Shown: positions 41,863-50,103 of the stretch, piece after piece
How the letters are laid out: each line of letters begins with the position of its first letter
Numbering within the stretch: position 1 is the stretch's first letter
From: an uncultured Prevotellaceae bacterium
Lineage (GTDB): Bacteria; Bacteroidota; Bacteroidia; Bacteroidales; Bacteroidaceae
NCBI GenBank assembly: GCA_900318555.1
Contig: ONKX01000001.1
Location: 1-64,000, forward strand
DNA: 64,000 nucleotides
Reading direction: 5' to 3'
Position numbers and translations under genes: made by a program
The notes under the pieces: generated by a model
Told to the model about the DNA's origin: nothing
Seen by the model: only the letters and a program-made list of their open reading frames with translations
Database searches by the model: none

Positions 41863-42233
41863 ACGGCGATCGTTGTTCTTTTAATAAATTCCTTTAATGC
41901 GGTTAATAATGATTTCGATTGCAAAGGTCGGTATTTTTTTTGAATTATGCAAATCCGTATTTTTAATCAAAAAAAGGGAAAATTCGTGTAACTCGCTTGT
42001 TTATCGTACTTTATGACGTTTTTACAATGTTATTATATCCATACCCCTCTTGCAAAATTCCAAGCACTTGTAATTCAACTAATTGCGCGATTCATGCACA
42101 CGAAAAGTACCCTATGCAGCAAAAATAATTTAAACTATCCGAAAGTGGGCTATATCAAGCACTTGCATCAATCCGTATGGAAAGTATTTACACGACGCCA
42201 CTATTTAGACAAATTAAAAATTGAGAAGAATTT
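41863..42233. other. AT-rich dnaA upstream region
   Basis: No gene is supported; an 86-codon plus-strand frame at 42013-42273 looks like chance. The dnaA promoter is probably GACCTTTG (41922-41929, one base off) with TTTG at 41950-41953 (20-nt spacer) on the minus strand. CAAGCACTTG occurs twice (around 42060 and 42157). I looked for TTATNCACA boxes on both strands and saw none that are convincing, so an origin is not called. Confidence 0.5.
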
Positions 42234-43136
42234 TTATTTATCTTTCTTTCCAAAAATCGAGAAGTGGACATAGCGTTTCGGATGGGCTTTCAGGTCAATC
42301 ATCAGCGAGTCGGCTGAAGCCATCGTTGCCGCCATATTGTTATAGAGCGTAGGATCGCGCATGAGCAGGCCAAGCGTACCTTCATTACTGTTCAACTTAC
42401 GCGTCATCTCGTTGACATTGGCCAGTGTCTGGTTGACGCCGGCCATCATCGATGCCACATCAATGGCTGCCAGGTTACCCGTCAGCTGCTGGGTATTGTC
42501 AAGCACCCCATTTGCTTTCTGCATCATGGTAGGCATCTCGCGGTTGAGCGATGCCGACAGCGTGCGCAACTCACGGCTGGTAGCATTAAGATTGTCTGTC
42601 ATACCTTCAACGTTATGCAGCGTCTGACGCAGGGCGGGATCGGCCAGCAGGATGTTCAGACTAGTCATAATGCTGTCGAGTTTCGGCATCATGGCCTCAA
42701 TGGCAGGCACCATCCCACCCAGTTTGCCCATAATGCCCTGTTCGGCACTACCGCTGATGGTATCGCCCTTGGCAACCATGTGGATGAGGTCTTCGCCCAA
42801 TATGAGGTTGATTTTGATGTTACCCAGCAGGTCGCTGGAAATCTCGGCATGCGAGCCCTGTGGCAGTCGCATTTCCTTGTCGAGTCCCATCACGGCCACA
42901 ATCTTACCCTGAGGATCGTAGTTATACTCAATGTCCTTGATGACGCCCACCCTATAGCCATTGGCATAGACTGGTGTAGAAGCTGAGACGCCACTGACAT
43001 CCGTAAACGTTACGTAATAGGAGTCGTCGTTGGCAAACACGGTGAGCCCCTTCAAGAATGTCAGTCCGTAGTACAACACCACGATGCCCAAGATGGCCAC
43101 CAAAGCTATTTTCACCTCTTTAGTAAAGAACTTCAT
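42234..43136 (-). CDS. MCE/MlaD-family lipid-transport protein
   Basis: 300 residues: one N-terminal membrane helix (about 8-28), then the MCE domain (about 38-120; YYVTFTDVSGVSASTPVYAN, GYRVGVIKDIEY, SSDLLGNIKINLILG) and a long helical tail (about 130-290). Such proteins form rings that carry phospholipids between the membranes. The permease and ATPase partners are not adjacent here. It follows the amidase gene by 6 nt, the usual neighbour in Bacteroidales. Confidence 0.9.
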   Translation of the reverse strand: MKFFTKEVKIALVAILGIVVLYYGLTFLKGLTVFANDDSYYVTFTDVSGVSASTPVYANGYRVGVIKDIEYNYDPQGKIVAVMGLDKEMRLPQGSHAEISSDLLGNIKINLILGEDLIHMVAKGDTISGSAEQGIMGKLGGMVPAIEAMMPKLDSIMTSLNILLADPALRQTLHNVEGMTDNLNATSRELRTLSASLNREMPTMMQKANGVLDNTQQLTGNLAAIDVASMMAGVNQTLANVNEMTRKLNSNEGTLGLLMRDPTLYNNMAATMASADSLMIDLKAHPKRYVHFSIFGKKDK

Positions 43137-43142
43137 AACGCG

Positions 43143-44447
43143 TTATTTCTTTTTGTTTCTATTTCTATATTCCTGTATGGCCTTCTGGACATCCGTCTTT
43201 ACACCATCCTTGAAAGCGATGATGAAACACTGTGGGAACGTCGCGGCCAATGTTTTACGAAGCTGGTAAATCTCGTTGTAGTTTTCGGATGCACCAACCG
43301 TATATTTATACATTCCGCCTTCCTGGTAACAGTCGGCAGACTGTCCTTTCAGACGGGGGTCGTTAGCCTTCAGCTTCGTACTTGAGACCAAAATCTGAAC
43401 CTTGAAGACTGGGGCTGACGACGTAGCAGGTGAAGCGGGTGTCGCAGGTGCAGACGGTGTTGCAACGGGCTTCGAAGGTGTTGCAGCAACGGTGTCAGGA
43501 GCCTCGGCAGGCTGTTCATCGACTTTGGCGTCGGCAACAGGCTGTTCCACAGGCACGACGATTGTTGGTTCCTGTTTCTTCGGCTCTTCTTCCTTTGGCT
43601 CCGGCTTTTTCGGTTCTTCCCTCTTTGGTACGACAGTCGGAATCTCGACTTCCTGCTTCGGCTCGGCCTTCAGCGGTACCGTAATACCTCCGTAATTCTT
43701 TTTCTTATAATCCAGAAAAGCCTGATAGATGCCTTGTGCCAGACGGTTTACACCATCTGAAGAGTGCAGAAACTGCTCCTCTTCGGAAGTAGAGATAAAT
43801 CCAAGTTCTATGAGGCAGCTCGGCATCGATGTCTCGCGTAGCACAAGGAATCCGGCCTGCTTCACACCCTTGTTCTGACGACCTGCTGACGCACAAATGC
43901 GCTTCTGAACGAATTTCGCCAGGTCGACACTCTGCGCCATGTTGTGGTCCTGGATGAACTCAAACATGATGTAGCTCTCCGACGAGTTTGGATCGAAACC
44001 CTGATAACGCTGTTTGTAGTCCTTCTCGTAGAGAATGACCTCGTTCTCGCGCTTAGCCACCTCCAGATTGTCTGCCGCACGGTGCATACCCAGCGTGTAG
44101 GTCTCGATACCTCGCGAGATGCGTCCCTTGGGCAATGCGTTCGTATGGATGGAGATAAAGAGGTCAGCCTTATTTTTATTAGCAATGTCCGCGCGCGTGT
44201 GTAATGGAATGAAAACGTCCGTCTTGCGCGTATATATGACTTTTACGTCGCTGCAATTGCGCTCTACCAGGCGTCCGAAGGCCAGTGCGACATTCAGGTT
44301 GATATGTTTCTCCTTCGTGATTTTTCCTATGGCGCCTGCGTCGTTGCCTCCGTGTCCGGCATCAATCACCAGCGTAAATTTCTTGTTGGCAGCAACCATC
44401 GTCACTGTCATCATCAGCATCAATATCAGTAATCGTATCCTCATCAA
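43143..44447 (-). CDS. N-acetylmuramoyl-L-alanine amidase with SPOR-like C-terminal domain
   Basis: 434 residues. Signal peptide 1-20, then the Amidase_3 domain (about 22-240). Zinc site: His in VIDAGHGGNDAG, Glu in KEKHINL, His in ISIHTNA, and catalytic Glu in LIELGFIS. A long Pro/Glu/Lys/Ala-rich linker (about 255-350) leads to a SPOR-like domain (FKVQILVSS to the end), which binds denuded peptidoglycan at the septum. It cuts the peptide from glycan strands during cell division. It overlaps folB by 4 nt. Confidence 0.93.
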   Translation of the reverse strand: MMRIRLLILMLMMTVTMVAANKKFTLVIDAGHGGNDAGAIGKITKEKHINLNVALAFGRLVERNCSDVKVIYTRKTDVFIPLHTRADIANKNKADLFISIHTNALPKGRISRGIETYTLGMHRAADNLEVAKRENEVILYEKDYKQRYQGFDPNSSESYIMFEFIQDHNMAQSVDLAKFVQKRICASAGRQNKGVKQAGFLVLRETSMPSCLIELGFISTSEEEQFLHSSDGVNRLAQGIYQAFLDYKKKNYGGITVPLKAEPKQEVEIPTVVPKREEPKKPEPKEEEPKKQEPTIVVPVEQPVADAKVDEQPAEAPDTVAATPSKPVATPSAPATPASPATSSAPVFKVQILVSSTKLKANDPRLKGQSADCYQEGGMYKYTVGASENYNEIYQLRKTLAATFPQCFIIAFKDGVKTDVQKAIQEYRNRNKKK

Positions 44448-44821
44448 TCTTTTGTTATATGTAATTCCACTCCCACCCCTTTGCAGTCGCCTCCTAAGGG
44501 CGGATTTAACTTGGTGATCCTCAAATCCAGCGACATCACTTTCGGAAATTCAGCAAACACGCGGTCGGCTATACGTCCTGCAACATGCTCCAGCAACTGC
44601 GATGTCTTGTGCATTTCTTCTTCTATCAGACGGTACAAGAGACTATAGTCCAGCGTCGACTCCAACTGGTCGGACTGCATGGCCGATGTCATATCCACAC
44701 CACAGCGAGCAGACACCAGAAAGTCCTGCCCTACCTCATTCTCCTGAGGCATCACCCCGTGGTAGGCGTGAATGCGTACTTCGTCCAGAAAGATACTACT
44801 GCTCACCGTCATCCGAACCAT
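44444..44821 (-). CDS. folB: Dihydroneopterin aldolase
   Basis: 125 residues of the FolB fold: FLDEVRIHAYHGVMPQE at the N-terminus, VSARCGVD, the Glu-containing TLDYSLLYRLIEEEM, and LEHVAGRIADRV. It makes 6-hydroxymethyl-dihydropterin for folate, feeding the pathway that also involves the folA/thyA pair at 13.4-14.7 kb. Its start (Met1 at 44821 or Met4) lies inside the end of the RNR-tail gene (26-nt overlap), and it overlaps the amidase by 4 nt. Confidence 0.92.
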   Translation of the reverse strand: MVRMTVSSSIFLDEVRIHAYHGVMPQENEVGQDFLVSARCGVDMTSAMQSDQLESTLDYSLLYRLIEEEMHKTSQLLEHVAGRIADRVFAEFPKVMSLDLRITKLNPPLGGDCKGVGVELHITKD

Positions 44822-45467
44822 CTATATATTTCTTCAGCGCACGTTCTACGCCAACCTTCCACGTGTTGATGCTCTCCGACTGCAACTGCAACGAGCTCAC
44901 CAGCTTGATGACATGTTCCAACGGCATCCGATAGCGAAGCACACCTGATATCAGCTTGGCATAGTTCCAATATTCCGGATTGAACTTCTCAGACAGACCT
45001 TCGACGGTAATCTTGTAGCCACGCGTGTTCTCGAACTGGAAGTCGTAGCGCTTCGTTCCGTCTTCATTCACCTGCTTGATAATCTTGCCCTTCGTCACAG
45101 ACTTTGGCAACAAAATGCCATCGTCATCGTCCTGAAGACCAGTGAATATTTCGTAAGGGTATCCGTCGAGCAGTCCTACCAGCGCCACCCATTTATCCTT
45201 GTTGTTTTGGAAACGCACCACGTCGCACTCCAGCACCTTTGGACGGACTTCCGTCACGTCAGGACGCTGGTTGTGCATCAGTTCTTTCACTGCCACATCG
45301 GCAACCGCTGTCAACAGTTTGCTTTCTTTGGGTGTCAATGCACCCAACATCTTGTCCAGCAACTTCTTTATCTGCTGTTCTGTCAGGGATGTTTCCGTCT
45401 GTTGGCTGGCTGCTGCCAGTGTCCTGACCAGCCATTCCGTCAGTGTCTCGTTCGTATTCTTAATCAT
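44796..45467 (-). CDS. Stand-alone C-terminal (TSCPD-type) domain of a B12-dependent ribonucleotide reductase
   Basis: 223 residues from the ATG at 45467; a longer frame to 45521 would cross the -7 box. From about residue 80 on it matches, from memory, the extreme C-terminal part of the Bacteroidetes adenosylcobalamin-dependent reductase: VALVGLLDGYPYEIFTGL, KSVTKGKIIKQV, GLSEKFNPEYWNYAKLISG and SESINTWKVGVERALKKY. The catalytic barrel with its cysteines is entirely missing. The first 80 residues are a charged helical segment. It has an intact start, promoter (45499-45530) and overlap with folB, so it looks expressed, not decayed. Its function is unknown. Confidence 0.75.
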   Translation of the reverse strand: MIKNTNETLTEWLVRTLAAASQQTETSLTEQQIKKLLDKMLGALTPKESKLLTAVADVAVKELMHNQRPDVTEVRPKVLECDVVRFQNNKDKWVALVGLLDGYPYEIFTGLQDDDDGILLPKSVTKGKIIKQVNEDGTKRYDFQFENTRGYKITVEGLSEKFNPEYWNYAKLISGVLRYRMPLEHVIKLVSSLQLQSESINTWKVGVERALKKYIDGSDDGEQ

Positions 45468-45498
45468 ACTTCTTCGCGCGCTTATTGTAATTTGCCTG

Positions 45499-45575
45499 CA
45501 AAGGTACGAATAAGCGAGCAAAGAACCAAAGGAAAATTTATTTTTCTTTGTTCTTTCGAGCGAGAGTACCTTCTC
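45499..45575 (-). promoter_or_regulatory. Promoter of the RNR-tail/folB/amidase/MCE operon, in a repeated upstream module
   Basis: Minus-strand TACCTTTG (45499-45506), a 20-nt spacer with GCTCGCTTATTCG, and TTTG (45527-45530). Just beyond lies TTTTTCTTTGTTCTTTCGA and CGAGAGTACCTTC on the plus strand, also present near mfd (20292-20325) and, diverged, near HEPN (22938-22970). Confidence 0.7.
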
Positions 45576-45679
45576 GCGAAGCGAAAAATCGCCCCTGCTG
45601 TGGCAAGAGACTGGCAGTTGCCATCTTTCAGCAGGGAGCAGGATACAAATAGGAAGCGAAGTCTGTCGACAAAGAAAAC

Positions 45680-46120
45680 CTAAAGGTTGTCTTTGGTGAT
45701 AACGGTAATCTTAGAGTAGATGACCGGAATGCCGGCGACGGTCTGGCTGCCGGTAATCGGCGTATTGTTTATCAGGCTGTTGATAGCCATCGCTGTGTTA
45801 TTGGCCATGTCCTTCAGGTTCTTATCGATGGTCATGGTCTGCTTGCCGCTCTTGATAAGCGCCTGCGATGCGGGGGAATTGTCCTGTCCGGTAATGACCG
45901 GCATGTTTATAATACTTGCTTCCTCCAGCGCAGCGACAGCACCCTGGGCTGCATTGTCGGCAGCCGCCAGCACCAAGTCGGGGCGCTCGCCTGCTGCGTA
46001 GCTGCTCAGACGGGCTTTCATGGCTTTTTTGCAATCTTCAACGTCCCAACTGTCAGCCTTCACGTCGTTGTATGCCGTCTTGCCACTTTTGACGACCAGT
46101 TTTCCGTCGCCGATGCCTCT
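45680..46120 (-). pseudogene. 5'-truncated sugar-binding protein (Peripla_BP_4 type)
   Basis: Only the C-terminal third of a periplasmic sugar-binding protein is present. Recognisable parts are DLVLAAADNAAQGAVAALEE, MPVITGQDNSPASQALIKSG and PVIYSKITVITKDNL, similar to xylose/ribose-binding proteins. The frame stays open upstream to about 46120 (IGDGKLVVKSGKTAYNDVK) with no start codon or signal peptide, then runs into another truncated gene on the opposite strand. The exact break lies somewhere in about 46095-46150. Confidence 0.75.
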
Positions 46121-46128
46121 TCGGTCCG

Positions 46129-46950
46129 ATGCGCAAAAGCCGTAAGGGTTATGTGGTGCAACTGGCCTACGACTATACCAACATGTTGGTCACACCGTAT
46201 AGCAAATCATGGGGTTTCTCGGTGGCTGCCTATGGCGACATGGATGCACTGCCCTTGTATCAGGAGATTGAGGTACAGGATGTCAGGTCGATGCAGACAG
46301 CATCGGTTTACGGGAAGTGGGCAAAGACCCGCACCTCGTTGGGTGGTGTGATGAAGGAGCAGGGCTACGAGTTAGGCGTTGAAGGCTACGGCTATCTGGC
46401 TGGCGGACGGGTTTACCCCTCTGTAGAGGCTACAGGTAACTTCGGCACACTGGTGCCCTTTGACCGGAACACCTCATTCTGGCTCCGTACGGCAGCAGGT
46501 CACAACTTCGGAGATGAAGAGTCTGTGTTTGGCACTACCTATTTCGGTGGTTTCCGCAATAATTATGTTGACAATAGAGATGCCTTCCAATATCGTACGA
46601 CTTTGGCAATGCCTGGTGCTGCTATTGATGCCATACCGGCGCACTCCTTTGCCAAGGCGACGGCAGAGCTCAACCTGCGTCCGCTCCGGCTCAACAACTT
46701 CGGTGCGCTGTTCTGCTATCCGACGTGGATCCAGTGTTCGCTCTTCGGAACAGGTCTCTCCGCCTGGAATCCCCACACATCCCACAAGATGTATTACAGC
46801 ACTGGTATTCAGGTGACTACCGAACTGGTGTTCCTGAATTATCTCAAGACCACACTGTCTATTGGTTATGGTCATCTGTTTGCACCATCGGGATTCGATG
46901 GTGGAAGGCGTGGTAATAATGAATTTATGATTTCACTCAAATTGTTGTAA
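46129..46950 (+). pseudogene. 5'-truncated outer-membrane beta-barrel protein
   Basis: 273 residues beginning MRKSRKGYVVQLAYDYTNML with no signal peptide. The rest alternates as membrane strands (FGDEESVFGTTYFGGFRNNY, TELNLRPL-like segments, YLKTTLSIGYGHLF) and ends in a typical barrel finish, EFMISLKLL. The family usually has a periplasmic or propeller N-terminal part, which is missing. The frame stays open a little upstream of the ATG into the other truncated gene. Its stop overlaps the PrsW-like start (TAATG), so that downstream gene may depend on read-through from here. Confidence 0.65.
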
Positions 46951-48008
46951 TGTTATTTGTCGCTGCCATCCTCCCTGTTGTCATCTACATCTTTGTAGTC
47001 TATAAGATTGACAATTTCTCACTCATCAGCGTGAAGAACCTCCTCTTGCAGGTGCTGTGCGGTATGGTGGCAGCATTGGTCTGCTTCGGCCTGTTCCAGT
47101 TAACTGGGTCTATCCTCTCCGAGAACCAGTCCGAATTCTTCAATCCTGTTCTGGAAGAAGTCATCAAGGCCCTCCCACTCCTTTGGTTAGCCACCCGAAA
47201 GAAGATTGTATTCTTCATCGACAGTGTCATCTGCGGAGCAGCCGTCGGCGGCGGCTTCTCCATCCTTGAGAACATCTTCTACCTGCTGTTTGGCCATGAA
47301 ATGGGCATTGGCACCGTACTGTTCCGAGGTTTGGAGGTAGCCCTTGTCCACATGGGATGCAGTGCCATCGTCGCTGCCGGACTCATGCTGGCAGTTCGTA
47401 TCATTGAACGTTCCCATTCTCGATTAGGCCTCAAAAAGAGCGATATTGGAATGTCTGTATTTCTGCTATTGGAAGCACCTGTGCTGCACGTGTTCCACAA
47501 TACATTCCTTCTCAATCCCCTCTTACAGTTCATTTTCGTATTCGGCACCATGGGCGGTCTTCTGATGTGGACTTATTACTACGATGTAGATATGATCCAC
47601 CGTTGGATTGACAAAAGTCTCGACAAACAGCTCGCTTTGCTTGAATCCATCAAGAGCGGTCAGTTGGACAACACCCAAACAGGCATCTTCTTAGTGTCTA
47701 TTAAAGAGAAATTTCCTCCTGAGGACTTTTTCGACATTATCTGTTATGTGCAATTGCATGTGGAGTTGTCGGTAGCTGCTAAGAGCAGGGTAATGATTAG
47801 GGAATCAGGTCTGGTGAAAGATCTTCCTTTGACGAAGGAAAATAAGGCATTAATTCTCTCTCAATACGAAGAATATAAAATTCTTGAGAAGAGATTAGGG
47901 AAGCTGGCAAGAATGACCATCGCCCCTATCGTGAAGTATTATCCTGCTGATTTTAAAGCCCTCGAAGACCTTCGGACTGAATGCAAAATGTCATCAGATT
48001 CACCATGA
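46950..48008 (+). CDS. PrsW-family intramembrane protease
   Basis: 352 residues with about eight membrane helices in the first 215 residues. PrsW/CAAX-protease-like motifs are in order: EEVIKA (EExxK, near residue 72), GFSILENIFY (near 103), LVHMG (near 130) and HVFHNT (near 178). The last 130 residues are soluble and charged. In Bacillus, PrsW cuts an anti-sigma factor; here the substrate is unknown. The start overlaps the stop of the truncated barrel gene (TAATG). Confidence 0.82.
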   Translation: MLFVAAILPVVIYIFVVYKIDNFSLISVKNLLLQVLCGMVAALVCFGLFQLTGSILSENQSEFFNPVLEEVIKALPLLWLATRKKIVFFIDSVICGAAVGGGFSILENIFYLLFGHEMGIGTVLFRGLEVALVHMGCSAIVAAGLMLAVRIIERSHSRLGLKKSDIGMSVFLLLEAPVLHVFHNTFLLNPLLQFIFVFGTMGGLLMWTYYYDVDMIHRWIDKSLDKQLALLESIKSGQLDNTQTGIFLVSIKEKFPPEDFFDIICYVQLHVELSVAAKSRVMIRESGLVKDLPLTKENKALILSQYEEYKILEKRLGKLARMTIAPIVKYYPADFKALEDLRTECKMSSDSP

Positions 48009-48230
48009 TGTCTTGACAGATGACAGCTTCCCATGCTCTACAGGCTGAACATCGACCCTGCTGTGGTGCTGGGAGTGTGAAAAAGTGATCAGCGGAACCG
48101 TCCCCATGATTCTCCAACATTAATACTTTCAACAATAGTTTAAGAGAAGAAATTGAGTATAATAAGTTATTTATTCCAAATAATTGGAGTTTTCCATATT
48201 AGTCTGCTTTTTATTTTGTAATTTTGCAAC

Positions 48231-48647
48231 ATGGAAAGATTTGTGAATCATATTTTATATGCCATACACATGTTTACTCGAAATTTCGAGCCTGCTATTT
48301 ACGAAAATGGCAGAATCAGTTATGGAGGGTTAGTTGCAGGCAAGGTTTTTCTTATTATGACGATGAATTATTTATGGGCAATCTTTTTCACAGTTATGCA
48401 ACTGCTTGGAAGAGATATTGCAGAGCCATTGTTTCGTACTCATCTTTTTGAAGTTGCCTATTTGGTAGTAATCATCATTATTGCAAATGTTCTTAGGTAT
48501 ATTTGGTTTTTAAAAGACAATAAAGAAGAGAAATACTATTGGGAATTTGCCTCTATGCCCGATCATGTACATTTAAAGTGGAAATTTGCAGCTTGGGGAT
48601 TATTTTTATTTTCTATTGTTTATTTGTTATTATGTATTTGTTTGTGA
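48231..48647 (+). CDS. Small membrane protein, possible immunity protein (copy A)
   Basis: 138 residues, with membrane helices near 35-60, 70-90 and 115-137. It begins MERFVNHILYAIHMFTRNFE. The protein at 48942 starts with a similar pattern (F-[IV]-N, YxxTRE) and has the same size and topology, so the two are probably distant paralogues. The -7 box TAATTTTG (48219-48226) ends 4 nt before the ATG, so the mRNA is almost leaderless. DNA here is visibly AT-rich. The immunity idea rests on the toxin-like fragment that lies between the two genes. Confidence 0.6.
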   Translation: MERFVNHILYAIHMFTRNFEPAIYENGRISYGGLVAGKVFLIMTMNYLWAIFFTVMQLLGRDIAEPLFRTHLFEVAYLVVIIIIANVLRYIWFLKDNKEEKYYWEFASMPDHVHLKWKFAAWGLFLFSIVYLLLCICL

Positions 48648-48649
48648 TT

Positions 48650-48886
48650 ACAGGGACCATGGAGTTCTGGGGAAAATTCTCGATGATCCACTTTTAAGTA
48701 GAATCTGGACCTTATGCTAAGGCCGCTGGAACATGGGGCGCAATTATGGGAGCACAGATAGGACGAAATGTATTTGGTTTTATAGGCGGTGTCTACTATG
48801 ATATTGGGGTTATTTCAAGAATAAAAGCACAATTAGAAGAATTAAATAATTTCAATCGTATACATTATCCTATGCAATTTCCATAA
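48650..48886 (+). pseudogene. Toxin-like C-terminal fragment with glycine-zipper helix
   Basis: An open frame from 48698 to TAA at 48884-48886 reads GPYAKAAGTWGAIMGAQIG followed by RNVFGFIGGVYYD, then a charged helix ending HYPMQFP. The GAxxGAxxG pattern suggests a membrane-inserting glycine zipper, as found at the C-terminal ends of some polymorphic toxins or bacteriocins. Just upstream another frame reads DHGVLGKILDDPLLSRI, possibly the same gene after a frameshift. There is no credible full-length start (ATG at 48746 gives 46 residues). Confidence 0.45.
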
Positions 48887-48906
48887 TATTAATATTTCAT
48901 AATTAG

Positions 48907-48937
48907 TTTGACCAATCAATATAAATTTGTATCTTTG
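48907..48937 (+). promoter_or_regulatory. Promoter of the second small membrane protein
   Basis: TTTG (48907-48910), a 19-nt spacer and TATCTTTG (48930-48937). The ATG at 48942 follows 4 nt later, implying a leaderless or nearly leaderless mRNA. Confidence 0.78.
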
Positions 48938-48941
48938 CAGA

Positions 48942-49388
48942 ATGAAAGAAATAATAGTCAGTTTTATAAACAGAGTGTATTTTGGAATATATCTCTACAC
49001 AAGAGAACTGGATATTCCCGTTATGTATATGGGGAGAAAAGAGTATTACAGAGGTCAACTGGGTTTTAAGATTTGCAACTTAATGACCTTTTTATATATA
49101 AGTGGATGTCTGTCTTTTGTAGGAGCCTTGGGCGGAGAAACTTTATTGACACTTATCAAAGGGAACTATTTATATAGAATAATGTATTTTATTCTATTGA
49201 TTGGTATCTCCTTTCTTATTTCACAATTTTCATCATTAGAAGGAGAAAAAGGTCTATCATACTTTGAGCAGTTTGATCAAGAACCTCGTTCTAACAAGAT
49301 TAAGTGGATGATAATTAGTGCTTTTGTATTTATTATTGGAATTTTATTATTTGTATTGGGTGTTATTGTATTTCCTGTATATAGTTGA
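48942..49388 (+). CDS. Small membrane protein, possible immunity protein (copy B)
   Basis: 148 residues from the ATG at 48942; a longer frame from 48927 starts inside the spacer. Four membrane helices near 40-60, 75-100 (two close segments) and 122-145. It begins MKEIIVSFINRVYFGIYLYT, like copy A (48231) in pattern. It is AT-rich and immediately follows the toxin-like fragment. Multi-helix proteins of this size are common immunity proteins for membrane-active toxins, but no family was recognised. Confidence 0.6.
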   Translation: MKEIIVSFINRVYFGIYLYTRELDIPVMYMGRKEYYRGQLGFKICNLMTFLYISGCLSFVGALGGETLLTLIKGNYLYRIMYFILLIGISFLISQFSSLEGEKGLSYFEQFDQEPRSNKIKWMIISAFVFIIGILLFVLGVIVFPVYS

Positions 49389-49537
49389 CGTCAAAGAAAA
49401 AACGGAGACTAAATGACTCAATATTGAATCTACTGGAATTTTGTGGAAAATGTTTTGAATTAGAGCTTCGGATACAACGTTTTACAAAATGCAAATATTT
49501 CTCCGCCAGGGGGTTTAACCTTTTGATTTTCAGGAAG

Positions 49538-49684
49538 ATGATGGCGGAGGAATTTGATGCGGCTGTGATAGAAGTTGCGTTACTTCTCAAGGAAATTTCT
49601 GTAAAGACGGAAGAGGGAAGATTAATGATTGGGAGGCAGGGTCTAAGCAGTAGTGAGGCCGTACTTAAAGAATCTGCCACTTAA
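49538..49684 (+). CDS. Small hypothetical frame inside the 426-bp element
   Basis: 48 residues from the ATG at 49538: MMAEEFDAAVIEVALLLKEI and on through EEGRLMIGRQGLSSSEAV. The composition looks like a real helical protein. A longer frame begins with TTG at 49385, but its first 50 residues look like read-through of non-coding DNA. The start overlaps one of the 49-nt inverted elements. Coding is possible but unproven. Confidence 0.3.
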   Translation: MMAEEFDAAVIEVALLLKEISVKTEEGRLMIGRQGLSSSEAVLKESAT

Positions 49685-49770
49685 GTCGTAAGATGCTATG
49701 ACATAAGTCGCAAGACTCTGCCACTTAAGTGCTAAGACACTAGGACTTAAGTGGCAGATTAAAGAGAAGG
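49672..49770. repeat. ACTTAAGTC/GCTAAGAC repeat with long inverted arms
   Basis: Several ACTTAAGT[CG] units lie every 20-24 nt. A 14-bp inverted repeat is formed by TCTGCCACTTAAGT (49716-49729) and ACTTAAGTGGCAGA (49744-49757), and the first arm occurs again at 49672-49685. The rest of the gene-free stretch to 49877 (ACTTAAAAGGTGCTTAAGAC and beyond) shows nothing else recognisable. Confidence 0.7.
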
Positions 49771-49975
49771 GACTTAAAAGGTGCTTAAGACCTGGCTCAC
49801 AACTGTTTAGGACGCTCCCAAAAACAATAGTGTCGGAGTACGATATAGCACAGGTTACACGAGACGAGGCAAAAATCCTCCGCCATCATTTTGCTGTTAA
49901 TCAGACGGTTAGGAGCGATGGCGGAGAATTTTCGTTCTCTAACCTAAAGGTGTAGAGTGTGGCGTTGCAATCTAT

Positions 49976-50103
49976 CGCTCGAAAAAGCTCAAATTTATTT
50001 GGCTTTTTGCTCACTTAATCGTACCTTTGAGCTACGCTCGAAGGCACTACGCTCGAAAAAGCTCAAATTTATTTGGCTTTTTGCTCACTTAATCGTACCT
50101 TTG
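49976..50103 (+). promoter_or_regulatory. Exact 54-bp promoter duplication upstream of the nitroreductase
   Basis: Bases 49976-50029 and 50050-50103 are identical 54-bp direct copies, 74 bp apart. Each carries TTTG, a 19-nt spacer and TACCTTTG, so both should be active promoters pointing at the gene at 50131. The spacer contains GCTCACTTAATCG, related to the promoters at 22900-22931 and 45499-45530. Confidence 0.88.

Larger units (their letters stand above)
49501..49926. repeat. 426-bp segment bounded by 49-nt inverted elements
   Basis: The ends 49501-49549 and 49878-49926 are inverted copies of each other (about two thirds identical over 49 nt, the last 12 being identical: ATGATGGCGGAG). 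Each copy is also an imperfect hairpin, with CTCCGCCA at one end and TGGCGGAG at the other. The layout is like a small non-autonomous element. No target-site duplication was identified and no transposase is inside. Confidence 0.6.

Noticed and set aside
41863..42233. Replication origin next to dnaA
   Set aside because: The region is AT-rich but no cluster of DnaA boxes (TTATNCACA) was found on either strand, and dnaA is often not at the origin in this phylum.
42013..42273. 86-codon plus-strand frame upstream of the MCE gene
   Set aside because: Composition is that of AT-rich intergenic DNA, and it overlaps the MCE gene in antisense.
47953..48135. 60-codon minus-strand frame after the PrsW-like gene
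   Set aside because: It overlaps the end of the PrsW-like gene in antisense and shows no start context or known domain.
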